Positions 7,350-16,441 of a stretch of DNA of 64,000 nucleotides are shown in pieces. The notes beneath the pieces are model-generated. The model was not told the origin of the DNA and made no database searches. It saw only the letters and a list, made by a program, of their open reading frames with translations. The translations under genes were made by a program, and so were the position numbers. Numbering within the stretch: the stretch's first letter is position 1; each line of letters starts with the position of its first letter. Source of the stretch: an uncultured Bacilli bacterium. Its GTDB lineage: Bacteria; Bacillota_I; Bacilli_A; RFN20; CAG-288. Location of the stretch: positions 35,189 through 99,188 of the forward strand of contig CALVXU010000031.1 in assembly GCA_944371605.1 (NCBI GenBank), in the 5' to 3' direction.

Positions 7350-8240
7350 ATGAAATGTTTAATCGTTATCAATTCTTTTTCTGTCAGTGACAGCTGTTTA
7401 AAAAAAGCTATACGTTTAAAAGAAGAGCTAGCTTCTTTTTCGGTTGAAACTGATATCAAAGAGGCGATCGACCTATTGGTCAAAACTGATGGAAATAATA
7501 TCGACTTAAATCTCAGCGAATATCTTTTTTGTTTTTATCTAGATAAAGACGCTTATTTAGCTAAAGCTATTTCCAATAAAATAACGATGTTTAATTCTTA
7601 TGAATCGCTATTATTATCTGATGATAAAATGCAGACTTTATTAGCGCTAGAAGGAAATGGTGTCTTTGCTCCTACGACCATTTCAGCACCTCTTTGCTAT
7701 AGTGATGTTATCGACGAAATAAAAGTTTCTAAATTTCTTTCGCAAGTGGAATCAACATTAGGATTTCCATTAGTTTTTAAAGAGTGCCATGGCTCTTTAG
7801 GTAAGCAAGTCAAACTTATCAAAGACGAAAAAGAATTGAAGAAAGTTTATTTGATTTATAAAAAAATCCCTCATCTATATGAAGAGTATATCTATAAAAA
7901 ACCAGCCAGCGATTATAGGTTGATCGTCGTTGGAAATAAAGTCATAGCCAGCATGAATCGAGTCAATAGTGATGAGTTTAGATCGAATATCGCTTTAGGT
8001 GGTAAGGGATATGATACGACAGGCAAATTACCGACTTCTTTTGAAGAAATAGCGATTAAAACAGCTGGGCTTTTAAAATTGGATTATGCTGGTATCGATA
8101 TTATTGAGCGCGATGGTAAACCACTAGTATTAGAAGCTAACGGAAATGCTTTTTTTAGTGAAATAGAAAAAGTGACTAAGGTCAATGTTGCTAAGGCCTT
8201 AGTCACTTATGTGTTAACGAAATTAGGAATTATTAGATAA
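7350..8240 (+). CDS. RimK-like ATP-grasp carboxylate-amine ligase
   Basis: About 296 residues of the RimK/LysX type of ATP-grasp enzyme, which joins an amino acid to a carboxylate at the cost of ATP. Visible elements are GFPLVFKECHGSLGKQVKLI (ATP-grasp lysine and glycine loop), LYEEYIYKKPASDYRLIVVGNKV, and the Mg2+-binding LEANGNAFF near the C-terminus. The substrate is not evident; family members glutamylate ribosomal protein S6 or make small modified peptides. The ATG at 7350 is preferred to an upstream TTG because a promoter ends 7 nt before it. The 3' end overlaps potD by 18 bp and carries the pot operon terminator on the other strand. Confidence 0.8.
   Translation: MKCLIVINSFSVSDSCLKKAIRLKEELASFSVETDIKEAIDLLVKTDGNNIDLNLSEYLFCFYLDKDAYLAKAISNKITMFNSYESLLLSDDKMQTLLALEGNGVFAPTTISAPLCYSDVIDEIKVSKFLSQVESTLGFPLVFKECHGSLGKQVKLIKDEKELKKVYLIYKKIPHLYEEYIYKKPASDYRLIVVGNKVIASMNRVNSDEFRSNIALGGKGYDTTGKLPTSFEEIAIKTAGLLKLDYAGIDIIERDGKPLVLEANGNAFFSEIEKVTKVNVAKALVTYVLTKLGIIR
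8170..8208 (-). terminator. Terminator of potABCD, inside the rimK-like coding sequence
   Basis: A perfect 12-bp stem (AAGTGACTAAGG at 8170-8181 and CCTTAGTCACTT at 8197-8208) with a 15-nt loop. Read on the minus strand it follows the potD stop by about 15 nt and ends in TTTTTCTATTT. The same bases encode the last residues of the converging ATP-grasp gene. Confidence 0.8.
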
Positions 8241-9983
8241 GAGCTGACTGGTCAGAGTCTTAAATAACATATTAGAATATTTTTCTTGTTCAGCTCTCTT
8301 CATTTTTCTTATACGACGACGCTTTACTAATTTGTAACGATAGATCTTATATCCGATGATAAATCCGATCAAGATAATAACAACGACCAAAATCAAGATG
8401 TATGCCCATAATGGCAAGGCTGTGTTTTTAACGGCTTCCCACATCAGCAAAACAGAAGCATTTTGTGGCCCAAAGTCTTCCATGACAGCTAAAGATGGTA
8501 TTACTGAAGCATCAGGATATTGCGTATCAAATTGTCTATCTTTCATATCTGCAGTCAAATAAAATACAGCGTTATCAATAGTCAAATCGCCTTCGAGTGT
8601 ACCATCGAAGAAATAGCTGATATCTTTAGTGTAGTAATAGTTTTCTTTTTCATCTTCTGGCAAATCGATGATCTCATCAGTAGCAATCTGTGTTAATCCG
8701 TTCAAGTAATCATTATTGATGCTCTCAGTTTCCTCATCGTAACGCAAATCATACCATGACTGGACTAATTGTAAGATATCATTTCCAGCGATGACTGGTG
8801 TGTAGCCGATATATTCCATATTTTGAGCGGCATTTTCAGGAATAGATAAGAAATCTACAAAGCGTTGCGCCAAATCTTTATTGTGATTGGTTTCAACGCT
8901 TTTAGGCATGACCCAACCATCAAACCAGATGTTGGCTCCTTTTTTAGGAAGAGCAAATTTTAAGATAGTCGGTTCAAATCCAGGTCTATCTGCACCCTCT
9001 TCATTGAATTCATCGGCGTTATCCATCGCATAAGCAGCATCACCAGACCAAGCGACATTGATAGCGAACATATTTCCTTTAGCCATATCGGTTTTACCAG
9101 AATCAACTTCAAAACCAAAGGCGTTCGCTTTTAAGTCCTGTAAATCTTTTTGAACAGCATCTAATGTCTGGTTATCAGAGCGATTAAAAATTTCTGATAC
9201 TTGTTTGTTATATTCATCATCGGTTAATTCGCCATTATTATATCTCTCATATAATTCAGTTAATTCTTCATCATAAGTCTTCATGATGCCAACAGCATAA
9301 GTATCACGCATCGAATCTTTAATAGCTAAGAGGTTGTAATATTTTTCATCCCATAAAGATAGCCAATCTCCCATGTCTTTTTGCATCTCTACAGGAGTGA
9401 TTCCACGCTCTTTTATTGTTGAGAAACCATCGTTATAAAGGATTCCTAAAGTTCCCCACATATATCCTCTAGCATATTCGGAGACTTTGCCTTCTTCGCC
9501 ATCTACGATGATTCCGCTTATTTTATCGAGGACAAATGGAGATACATATTTGTCATAATTCGGTGTTGATCCTTCATCAAAAGGAACGATCAAATCATCA
9601 GTGATCATCTTTTGAATGACATAATCAGAAGGACAGATCAAGTCATAGTTACCTTTGCCGGTCTTCAATTCAGCTAGCATTGTCTCATTGGTATCAAAAG
9701 CGGAATAGTTGACTGTGACATCTTCACCATATTCTTCTAAGCAATAGTCTTCAAATTTGCTCACTAAGCCTTTGATAATGATCTCATTACCGTTCTCATC
9801 TTCATCAGTCTCATCAGGAGCGATATAGTCTTCCCAGTTATAAACATTTAAAGTGCGTTTAACAGCATTTTTCTCAGCGAAATAACGTCTGCTAGCTATC
9901 GAAGAAGTTTCAGCAATTCCGCCGGTTTGGGAAACAGTAGTCAGCAAGGCGCTTAATAAGAAAATTATTTTACCTGCTCGCAT
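8223..9983 (-). CDS. potD: Spermidine/putrescine ABC transporter, substrate-binding protein with C-terminal membrane anchor
   Basis: A 586-residue PotD-like polyamine-binding protein that delivers substrate to PotBC. After an N-terminal hydrophobic signal (residues 3-25) comes LNVYNWEDYIAPDE, the typical start of the PotD fold, then YDLICPSDYVIQKM and later WFDGWVMPKS. It is longer than Gram-negative PotD (about 350) because of acidic insertions. There is no lipobox cysteine; instead a strong membrane helix (PLWAYILILVVVIILIGFII) near residue 535 and a very basic tail anchor the C-terminus. It overlaps the end of potC by 14 bp, with AAGGAG before the ATG. Confidence 0.85.
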   Translation of the reverse strand: MRAGKIIFLLSALLTTVSQTGGIAETSSIASRRYFAEKNAVKRTLNVYNWEDYIAPDETDEDENGNEIIIKGLVSKFEDYCLEEYGEDVTVNYSAFDTNETMLAELKTGKGNYDLICPSDYVIQKMITDDLIVPFDEGSTPNYDKYVSPFVLDKISGIIVDGEEGKVSEYARGYMWGTLGILYNDGFSTIKERGITPVEMQKDMGDWLSLWDEKYYNLLAIKDSMRDTYAVGIMKTYDEELTELYERYNNGELTDDEYNKQVSEIFNRSDNQTLDAVQKDLQDLKANAFGFEVDSGKTDMAKGNMFAINVAWSGDAAYAMDNADEFNEEGADRPGFEPTILKFALPKKGANIWFDGWVMPKSVETNHNKDLAQRFVDFLSIPENAAQNMEYIGYTPVIAGNDILQLVQSWYDLRYDEETESINNDYLNGLTQIATDEIIDLPEDEKENYYYTKDISYFFDGTLEGDLTIDNAVFYLTADMKDRQFDTQYPDASVIPSLAVMEDFGPQNASVLLMWEAVKNTALPLWAYILILVVVIILIGFIIGYKIYRYKLVKRRRIRKMKRAEQEKYSNMLFKTLTSQLLSNNS

Positions 9984-10827
9984 TTTTCAGCTCCTTTCTT
10001 CTTCCTCTATTGTTCTTTTTCATGTTTACTCTGATGGAATAGATAACAACGATAGCAAGAACAATCAAGAAGATGATAGTTGTCAAAGCACGCATTTCAG
10101 GCGGTACAGCACCTTTTTTAATCTTTGCTTGTACGAGAGTAGACAGAGTTTCGATTTGAGCTTGTCCGCTCAATAAACCAGGACCACGAGTGAAAGCAGT
10201 GACGATGAAATCATCAAGCGAGAGTGTGAAAGAGAGTAAAAGGCCGGAAAAGATGCCAGGAAGAATCTGTGGGATGATGACTTTATGAAGCGCCTTCGTC
10301 GGACTAGCGCCTAAGTCCATAGCAGCTTCATATAATGCTGGATCCATCTGTTGTAATTTTGGCTTGACATTGAGATAGACAAAAGGAATCGCTAAGCAGC
10401 AGTGACCGATGAGCAAAGTCCAAAAACTGAATAAAGAATTATTTCCGAAAAAATTCTGACCTAAAAAGACGAACATAACTGTCAAAGACATAGCTATAAC
10501 GATTTCAGCGTTCACAACAGGTATTTGATTTAAACCTTCAGTCAAGCGTTTGATACCCTTTTTGCAGTAATAGACGCCGATAGCGCCTAAAGTTCCGATG
10601 ACAGTTGAAACGAAGGCGGAAATACAGGCTAAAATCAAGGTGTTGCCAAGAGCGGTCATAATCTCTTTATTAGCGAATAATTGTGAATATAATTCGAATG
10701 AGAAATTTTGCCATTGGCCTAAAAAGGTCGCATCAGTAAAAGAAAAAACGATCAAATATAAGACTGGTAGATATAGAATTGCTAAAATCAAGTATACATA
10801 GCTATAAGCAAATATCTTTTTTACCAT
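9970..10827 (-). CDS. potC: Spermidine/putrescine ABC transporter permease PotC
   Basis: A 285-residue inner-membrane permease with about six membrane helices. The cytoplasmic EAA loop that contacts the ATPase reads YEAAMDLGASPTKALHKVIIPQILPGI. Close homology to the PotC/PotI branch is shown by SFTLSLDDFIVTAFTRGPG. A long basic C-terminal end is present. It overlaps potB by 7 bp and potD by 14 bp, so translation is coupled along the operon; GGGGGAA precedes its ATG. Confidence 0.92.
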   Translation of the reverse strand: MVKKIFAYSYVYLILAILYLPVLYLIVFSFTDATFLGQWQNFSFELYSQLFANKEIMTALGNTLILACISAFVSTVIGTLGAIGVYYCKKGIKRLTEGLNQIPVVNAEIVIAMSLTVMFVFLGQNFFGNNSLFSFWTLLIGHCCLAIPFVYLNVKPKLQQMDPALYEAAMDLGASPTKALHKVIIPQILPGIFSGLLLSFTLSLDDFIVTAFTRGPGLLSGQAQIETLSTLVQAKIKKGAVPPEMRALTTIIFLIVLAIVVIYSIRVNMKKNNRGRRKELKNASR

Positions 10828-11633
10828 GAGCCATTCCCCCTATCAGCATCCTTTTCTCCTTGGAATTTACGTGTGAACAGCATGACTAAGAAAATGATGA
10901 TGAGCATAATGAGTGACATGAATGAACCACCATTCCAATCAGAGTTAGAAAATGAGAGATAAATAGAATTACCGAAGAGCATGATTTTGCCTTCAGAAAG
11001 CGTATCCGAAATGACATAAGATGAAATAGTAGGCATAAAGACCATCATGCTTGCAGAGACTATACCTGGCATCGCCTGTGGGATGATGGATTTAGTAAAG
11101 GTCTTGACAGGGTTGCAACCTAAATCTTGTGCAGCTTCGATTTGATTTTTATCAAGCTTTAGCATTGTTGAATATAAAGGTAGTATTGTGAATGGTAAAT
11201 AGTTTAGAACCATACCGATCATAGTACAAAGAAGTGGATGTTCGCCAGTCGTTGTTCCACAAGCGTTTAAGATGATAGAAAGCAAATCTCTTAAAGCGCC
11301 AGTTCTTAAAACGAAGTTAATCCACATCGGCATGACAAACAGCATGACTAATACATAGTTTTTATTGAATTTAGGATTAGCGAGAATATAGGCTAGAGGA
11401 AATCCGATCAATAAGCATAAGAAAGTGTTGAATAATCCGATCAGTATCGAGATGAGCAACACATTCAATTTAACAGGTGAAGTGAAGAAGGAGGTAAAAG
11501 CATCGAAAGTAAAGTTTCCGTTGACATCAGTGAAGGCATAAAAGATGATGAACAAAATCGGAAAGATGACGAATAAGATGAGAAAGAGCCAAAAAGGAAT
11601 GGCTAAGCATTTCCTAAAAGCCTTATATTTCAT
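10821..11633 (-). CDS. potB: Spermidine/putrescine ABC transporter permease PotB
   Basis: A 270-residue permease with six predicted membrane helices and the EAA loop IEAAQDLGCNPVKTFTKSIIPQAMPGI. Members of the PotB/PotH branch share MPMWINFVLRTGALRDLL, which is present here. The start is taken as ATG 11633, 11 nt after AAGGAAG, in place of a TTG three codons upstream. The start overlaps the end of potA by 11 bp. Confidence 0.92.
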   Translation of the reverse strand: MKYKAFRKCLAIPFWLFLILFVIFPILFIIFYAFTDVNGNFTFDAFTSFFTSPVKLNVLLISILIGLFNTFLCLLIGFPLAYILANPKFNKNYVLVMLFVMPMWINFVLRTGALRDLLSIILNACGTTTGEHPLLCTMIGMVLNYLPFTILPLYSTMLKLDKNQIEAAQDLGCNPVKTFTKSIIPQAMPGIVSASMMVFMPTISSYVISDTLSEGKIMLFGNSIYLSFSNSDWNGGSFMSLIMLIIIFLVMLFTRKFQGEKDADRGNGSW

Positions 11634-13302
11634 AATCTTCAATGCTTCCTTTTAAGCGTAAACCGATTTTATCTTTATCAACTTTAAGACCGACGATGTC
11701 GCCAGGATTGAAGGTATATGGGGTGGCCACAAAGAAGTCTTCATCTTCCTTTGAACGGACTAAGATGATGTAATGATCACCTTTGTAAACTGAAGAGATG
11801 ACCTCACCGATGACTTCGGCATCGGAAGTATCATCAGAGATCAAAAATGATTCAGGAGCAATAGTTGCAACTACATCAGCATCTTTGAAATCATATTGCT
11901 TTTTATCGAAAGTCACGATGCCATCTTCATCTACTTGAGAATTAGGAATAAGTTTAGATAAATCGCAAGAGAATGGTTTGTCGTCGATATAAACACAATG
12001 ATCTTTTCCGATATAAGAATCAGTATAGATGTTAGTGTTATCGCTCTTGTGCATCAGATGTATTCCATCCGGTTCAATACCGATATAGATCGGTTGATCA
12101 ACAGGATAGTCTTTGATAGATTGAGCTAAGACTTCATCATGGCCGATCATGATGACGTATTGATAATGGATTCCTTTGAATACTTTAGAAACCATTTTTC
12201 CTTGAACATAGTCAGGTCTAGCCTCGTTAGAGAGACGAATGTCTTCTGGTCTGACCACAACTTCGACGCGCTCATTGACTTCAAAATCATCCACGCAATC
12301 AAAGATATGATTTAAGAAACGGACTTTTTTCTTAGCTATGACAGTGGCATTATAAATGTTTGAAGAACCGATGAAGTCGGCGACAAAAGCGTTCTTTGGC
12401 TCATTATAGATCTCTTCAGGAGTACCTATTTGTTGAATGACGCCATCATTCATAACGACGATTGAATCTGACATTGTCAAGGCTTCTTCTTGATCGTGGG
12501 TGACGTAGATAAAGGTGATACCTAAGCGTTTGTGCATCTCCTTTAATTCGAGCTGCATATCTTTTCTCATCTTTAAGTCTAAGGCGCCTAAAGGTTCATC
12601 TAAGAGTAAAATCTGTGGCTCGCAGATGATAGCTCTTGCGATAGCCACACGTTGTTGCTGACCACCAGAGAGAGTGTTGATATCTCTTTCTTCTAACTCA
12701 TCCAAGTCGACGATTGATAAAGCCTTAACCACTTTCTCATCGATTTCAGTTTCGCTTAAATGCTTGTATTTATAAGCAGGAACAGGGGTGGAGAGCGCTT
12801 TATCTAATTTCTCATTTAAAATTGTCAATCTTTGTTCTTTATCTTCTTCAGAGAGAAGCTTATCTTTTTTTATTCTATTGATTTGTTTCTTCAAATCTTT
12901 GACCCGTGCTTTGTCGATTTGTAGGATCTGTTTTCCTTCTTTATCTAATTTGACAACGGGGATTTTTTTGTTTCTCAAACCAAAGGCGACATTGTCGTAA
13001 ACATTAAGGTTTGGAAATAAGGCGTAATGTTGAAAAACAGTGTTGACTGGTCTTTGATATGGTGGCATAGAAGTGATATCTTTTTGATTTAAAAGAATGT
13101 CACCAGAAGTAGGAGTTTCAAAACCAGCAATCATTCTCAAAGTGGTTGATTTACCACAACCGGATGGACCTAACAAGGTGACGAATTCACCTTTTTTTAT
13201 GTTGAGGTTCATCTTGTCAATGACCGTCACATCATCATAGATTTTGGTGACGTTTTTTAGCTCGATGATGTAGGTGGAAGAATCAGTCAAATTTTTTTCC
13301 AT
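11623..13302 (-). CDS. potA: Spermidine/putrescine ABC transporter ATP-binding protein (long Mollicutes type)
   Basis: A 559-residue ATPase, against about 350-380 in most bacteria; the length equals my recollection of the long PotA type of mycoplasmas. Walker A GPSGCGKST (about 45-53), Q loop at residue 91, signature LSGGQ (211-215) and Walker B LLLDEP (232-237) are intact. Between the Q loop and the signature lies a charged, Lys/Glu-rich insertion of about 80 residues (about 113-190), predicted coiled coil. The C-terminal TOBE-type regulatory region is doubled in length. The ATG at 13302 is chosen because GGAGGTG lies just upstream. Confidence 0.93.
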   Translation of the reverse strand: MEKNLTDSSTYIIELKNVTKIYDDVTVIDKMNLNIKKGEFVTLLGPSGCGKSTTLRMIAGFETPTSGDILLNQKDITSMPPYQRPVNTVFQHYALFPNLNVYDNVAFGLRNKKIPVVKLDKEGKQILQIDKARVKDLKKQINRIKKDKLLSEEDKEQRLTILNEKLDKALSTPVPAYKYKHLSETEIDEKVVKALSIVDLDELEERDINTLSGGQQQRVAIARAIICEPQILLLDEPLGALDLKMRKDMQLELKEMHKRLGITFIYVTHDQEEALTMSDSIVVMNDGVIQQIGTPEEIYNEPKNAFVADFIGSSNIYNATVIAKKKVRFLNHIFDCVDDFEVNERVEVVVRPEDIRLSNEARPDYVQGKMVSKVFKGIHYQYVIMIGHDEVLAQSIKDYPVDQPIYIGIEPDGIHLMHKSDNTNIYTDSYIGKDHCVYIDDKPFSCDLSKLIPNSQVDEDGIVTFDKKQYDFKDADVVATIAPESFLISDDTSDAEVIGEVISSVYKGDHYIILVRSKEDEDFFVATPYTFNPGDIVGLKVDKDKIGLRLKGSIEDYEI

Positions 13303-13314
13303 ATTCACCTCCAA

Positions 13315-13630
13315 ATTTAACGATTGAAATATTAGAGTATTTTTTTTAAAAAAACAATAAAATTTTTTTAAAAAATTTCGTTTGAAAAGTCGAAATGAAA
13401 GTTTTTAGATAAACTCACTAATATCAAATTGAAATTTGCGTGAACAAATAATGAAATTATAGCTAAAAATAACTATGAAAAAACCTTTAAAATATATAAA
13501 AGTTGGACATGAAAATCTCAAGTGAAAAAATTTATAAAAAACGCATCGATTTCGGCACTGTTTTACGCATTGAAAATAGCGCATTTTTTCTTCATGATTT
13601 TTTGATTGTTTTTGTGATATTATTTATAGT
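13315..13630. other. Divergent intergenic region between potA and a HAD gene
   Basis: No gene seen. It holds the potA promoter on the minus strand: -35 TTGTTT (13357-13352), 17-bp spacer of A/T runs, -10 TAATAT (13334-13329). On the plus strand an extended -10, TGATATTAT (13615-13623), ends 7 nt before the GTG of the next gene. Confidence 0.65.
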
Positions 13631-14314
13631 GTGAAAAATAGTTATTTTTATCAAAATTTTATCTTTGATTTAGATGGCACTTTAGTTGACTCTATCGGTG
13701 ACATCGCTGATGCGGTCAACCACGCTTTTTCGGTGTTTGGCTTGCCTGCTAGAGAGCTGATAGAATTTCCGTCTTTTATCGGTGATGGCTCAGTGATTCT
13801 ATTAAAAAGAGCACTTAAAGATATCAAATTATCGGATGAGCAATTTCACGCTTTGTTCGATGTCTATTATCATTATTATATGCAACATTTTGTTGTTAAG
13901 ACTCGCGCATATTCTGGTATACAAGAAGCGCTATTAACAGCTAAAGAGAATGGTATTCGTTTATTTGTTTATAGCAATAAGCCAGATGAGATAGCTAAGA
14001 TTGTCATAGAACACTGCTTCATAAAGAATCTTTTTGAAAGAGTGGTAGGTATTCCGCTGAACAGTCGAGTTAAACCGGATCCTGAACCATTTTTGACGGC
14101 AACTATAGGATATGATATCGATTACACTAGAACAGCTTATTTTGGTGACTCTGGCACTGATATTTTAACAGCTAAAAATTTAGGTATCGAAAACATTTTT
14201 TCTGTTTTGTGGGGATATAAAGATATTAATTTTTTTAATGAATTCGCATTTAAGCCAAAGCGATTTATAACTGAGACATCAGAGATACAGAAGATAGCCA
14301 ATAGATTGTTATAG
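13631..14314 (+). CDS. Phosphoglycolate phosphatase-like HAD hydrolase
   Basis: A 227-residue HAD phosphatase of the Gph/PgmB type. Motif I NFIFDLDGTLVDS, motif II FVYSNKP, the Lys of VKPDPEPF and motif IV YFGDSGTDILTAK are all present, with a helical cap after motif I. Exact substrate uncertain (phosphoglycolate or another small phosphomonoester). It starts at GTG 13631; an extended -10 (TGATATTAT) ends 7 nt earlier and no Shine-Dalgarno is present, so a leaderless transcript is likely. The gmk-like gene follows after 89 nt. Confidence 0.85.
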   Translation: MKNSYFYQNFIFDLDGTLVDSIGDIADAVNHAFSVFGLPARELIEFPSFIGDGSVILLKRALKDIKLSDEQFHALFDVYYHYYMQHFVVKTRAYSGIQEALLTAKENGIRLFVYSNKPDEIAKIVIEHCFIKNLFERVVGIPLNSRVKPDPEPFLTATIGYDIDYTRTAYFGDSGTDILTAKNLGIENIFSVLWGYKDINFFNEFAFKPKRFITETSEIQKIANRLL

Positions 14315-14403
14315 GTAAAAAAAGTTGCTAAACAATTCTTTCTGCTGTTGCAATAATCTTTGTTTAAACATAGAATAATGTTTATATTTGAGGAGAAGCC
14401 TAG

Positions 14404-14976
14404 ATGATAATATTAACTGGTCCATCAGCTTCTGGAAAAACAGCTACTTGCTTATATTTGCAAGAGCATTATCATATCAGAAAAGTCATCACTCATACGA
14501 CTCGAGTCATCCGTACCGGGGAGAAAAATGGTGTTGACTATCATTTTGTTAGCGTTGAAGATTTTTTTAAGTTAAAAGAGGCTGGTAAATTTATTGAAAC
14601 TGTTTTCTATAATGGTAATTATTACGGCACTTCTAAAGATGAAGTTCGCATTGACAAATGCATGGCGGTTGAATTAGAAGGTGCTAAAACGTACAAGAGT
14701 TTAAATGATCCTAACATCGTTCTCTTTTATATGAAAGTGGATGAAAAAATCCGTACTTTGAGAATGAAAGAAAGAGGGGATGATGAAAAGAAGATTCAAT
14801 CGCGTCTGATCAATGATAGAACTGCTTTTGCATTGAATGATGAGATGAATAAATTGATCGATGTTATTGTAGACACTGAGCATCATGATATCGTCAGCGT
14901 TTCCAAATTTATTTACGATAAATATATCAGTATATTAAAAGAAAGAGGCATTGACTTTCCGCCTTCGAATAATTGA
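14404..14976 (+). CDS. Guanylate kinase-like protein
   Basis: A 190-residue P-loop kinase of the guanylate kinase family (GMP + ATP to GDP + ADP). It has GPSASGKT at residues 5-12, the GMP-binding THTTRVIRTGEKNGVDYHF, and IETVFYNGNYYGTSKDEV in the GMP-binding domain; the lid contains MKERGDDEKKIQSRL. The P-loop is unusual (ASGKT in place of GVGKG/S) and the GMP loop begins TH and not SV, so it could be a divergent Gmk or a paralogue with a related substrate. A GAGGAGAAG Shine-Dalgarno precedes the ATG. Confidence 0.75.
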   Translation: MIILTGPSASGKTATCLYLQEHYHIRKVITHTTRVIRTGEKNGVDYHFVSVEDFFKLKEAGKFIETVFYNGNYYGTSKDEVRIDKCMAVELEGAKTYKSLNDPNIVLFYMKVDEKIRTLRMKERGDDEKKIQSRLINDRTAFALNDEMNKLIDVIVDTEHHDIVSVSKFIYDKYISILKERGIDFPPSNN

Positions 14977-15016
14977 ATCACTTGTAATCCTTTGCTCTTT
15001 TATCTTTTTACTACTT

Positions 15017-16441
15017 TTATTGGTCCATTAATGATCTATCTGTTTCTTTGGGCTTTTTAGCACATCCTTTTATTACGAGCATTATAAGATAGCATATTGC
15101 TGATAAGCATATAATAAAGAGAAGTCCATAGCCAAAGGTCATCCAGTTAAGGTAAAGAATCGAATGAGAAAAAAAGCTGTTAGAAATGATCAATAGTAAC
15201 CAAGTTAGAGGTAAAGATAATAGATAAAGAATAACCATAATAGGAAAAATTATCGTGCTATATAAAGCAGATGATTTGAAAGTCATAATATTAGATTGCT
15301 TGTTGCTTTGTAAAATTGCATGAATTAGTTTGACTAAAAAAGTAACTATAAAAATTATTATAAATACAATGATAAAAGCCATCGTTAGTAAATAGATTTT
15401 AGATGTAAAAGTATTTACTGCAGAATCGATAGAGACTAAGTCTGTATTTGAAAAATACACATGCATTTTATAATGATCAAAGCAACTACCTGTATTTACT
15501 GTTCCATCAAAAGAAGAACTATAAAAATTGAGACCATTTAATAATTTTAAGTTTTTTGAATAATCATCTTTTAGTTTGATATATATTCCATAATCTTTTG
15601 GTGCTTCTTTTGAAAAGGTTTTTTGTAAAAAGTTATTAAGCGAACCTTTTAATACAAATACTGAATTATCATAGAAACATGGTGCTTCATCCATTCTAAT
15701 AGATATATTATTATCTACCCATTCTTTATATTCTGGGGTTTCAAAAATGCCACAAATAGTGTGACCAGAGAGTGTTTTGCCTATCAGCTCATCAGGAGAA
15801 TTAAATTTTAAAATTTTACCACCTTTTTCCACTCTATATCCGTACTTTAGATAGTAATCAGCTTTATATGATGTCAATGCTATTTCCGCCTCATTTTCAG
15901 GCATATGATTATTGATGGTTTTTGAAAGTCTACGATCGGGTGATAGATTCATATAATTATTATTTTTATCGACTTCAAATACTTTGAATTGTTGTCCAGC
16001 TGCAGCACAATGATAGTAGACTACTTCATTTTCATAAAAGGGTGAATTCTCCCAGTAGTCTAAAAAAACTGCATCTATAGAATCATATGAATATTGAAGT
16101 TTAGAATAATAAGTGATGGCAGGAAGACCATCTAGATACTCATCAATCGCTTTCAGTTGCTTATTTGAAAACATAGGAGTCAGAAAATGATATCCCCATT
16201 TGAGAGTGTATTTTTGATTTTTTGGATAAATGATTGTCTCTCTTCTATCGCTATTGGTTAAAACTGTAGCTGCGATTTGATTGATGTTAGCGCAATATTT
16301 CGATATATCACAAGTGAGAATGGATATAGATATTAAAAATAAAATTATTAATATTGTAGACTTGATTTTATTCTTAAAAAACTCTTTAACAATAGTGATA
16401 AAATGTTTTATATATTTTTTATCTTTTAATGCTTTATTCAT
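15017..16441 (-). CDS. FtsX/MacB-like membrane permease, stand-alone
   Basis: A 474-residue membrane protein. One N-terminal helix (about 25-45) is followed by a large extracellular domain (about 50-355) and three C-terminal helices (about 355-380, 395-420, 430-455): the 1+3 arrangement of FtsX/MacB-type permeases. The outer domain has ENEAEIALTSYKADYYLKYG and GKTLSGHTICGIFET, which resemble MacB periplasmic-core segments. No ATPase gene is adjacent. Its start overlaps the end of the preceding secreted papain-like gene by 8 bp, so the two are coupled. Function not known; assignment rests on topology and weak motif likeness. Confidence 0.55.
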   Translation of the reverse strand: MNKALKDKKYIKHFITIVKEFFKNKIKSTILIILFLISISILTCDISKYCANINQIAATVLTNSDRRETIIYPKNQKYTLKWGYHFLTPMFSNKQLKAIDEYLDGLPAITYYSKLQYSYDSIDAVFLDYWENSPFYENEVVYYHCAAAGQQFKVFEVDKNNNYMNLSPDRRLSKTINNHMPENEAEIALTSYKADYYLKYGYRVEKGGKILKFNSPDELIGKTLSGHTICGIFETPEYKEWVDNNISIRMDEAPCFYDNSVFVLKGSLNNFLQKTFSKEAPKDYGIYIKLKDDYSKNLKLLNGLNFYSSSFDGTVNTGSCFDHYKMHVYFSNTDLVSIDSAVNTFTSKIYLLTMAFIIVFIIIFIVTFLVKLIHAILQSNKQSNIMTFKSSALYSTIIFPIMVILYLLSLPLTWLLLIISNSFFSHSILYLNWMTFGYGLLFIICLSAICYLIMLVIKGCAKKPKETDRSLMDQ

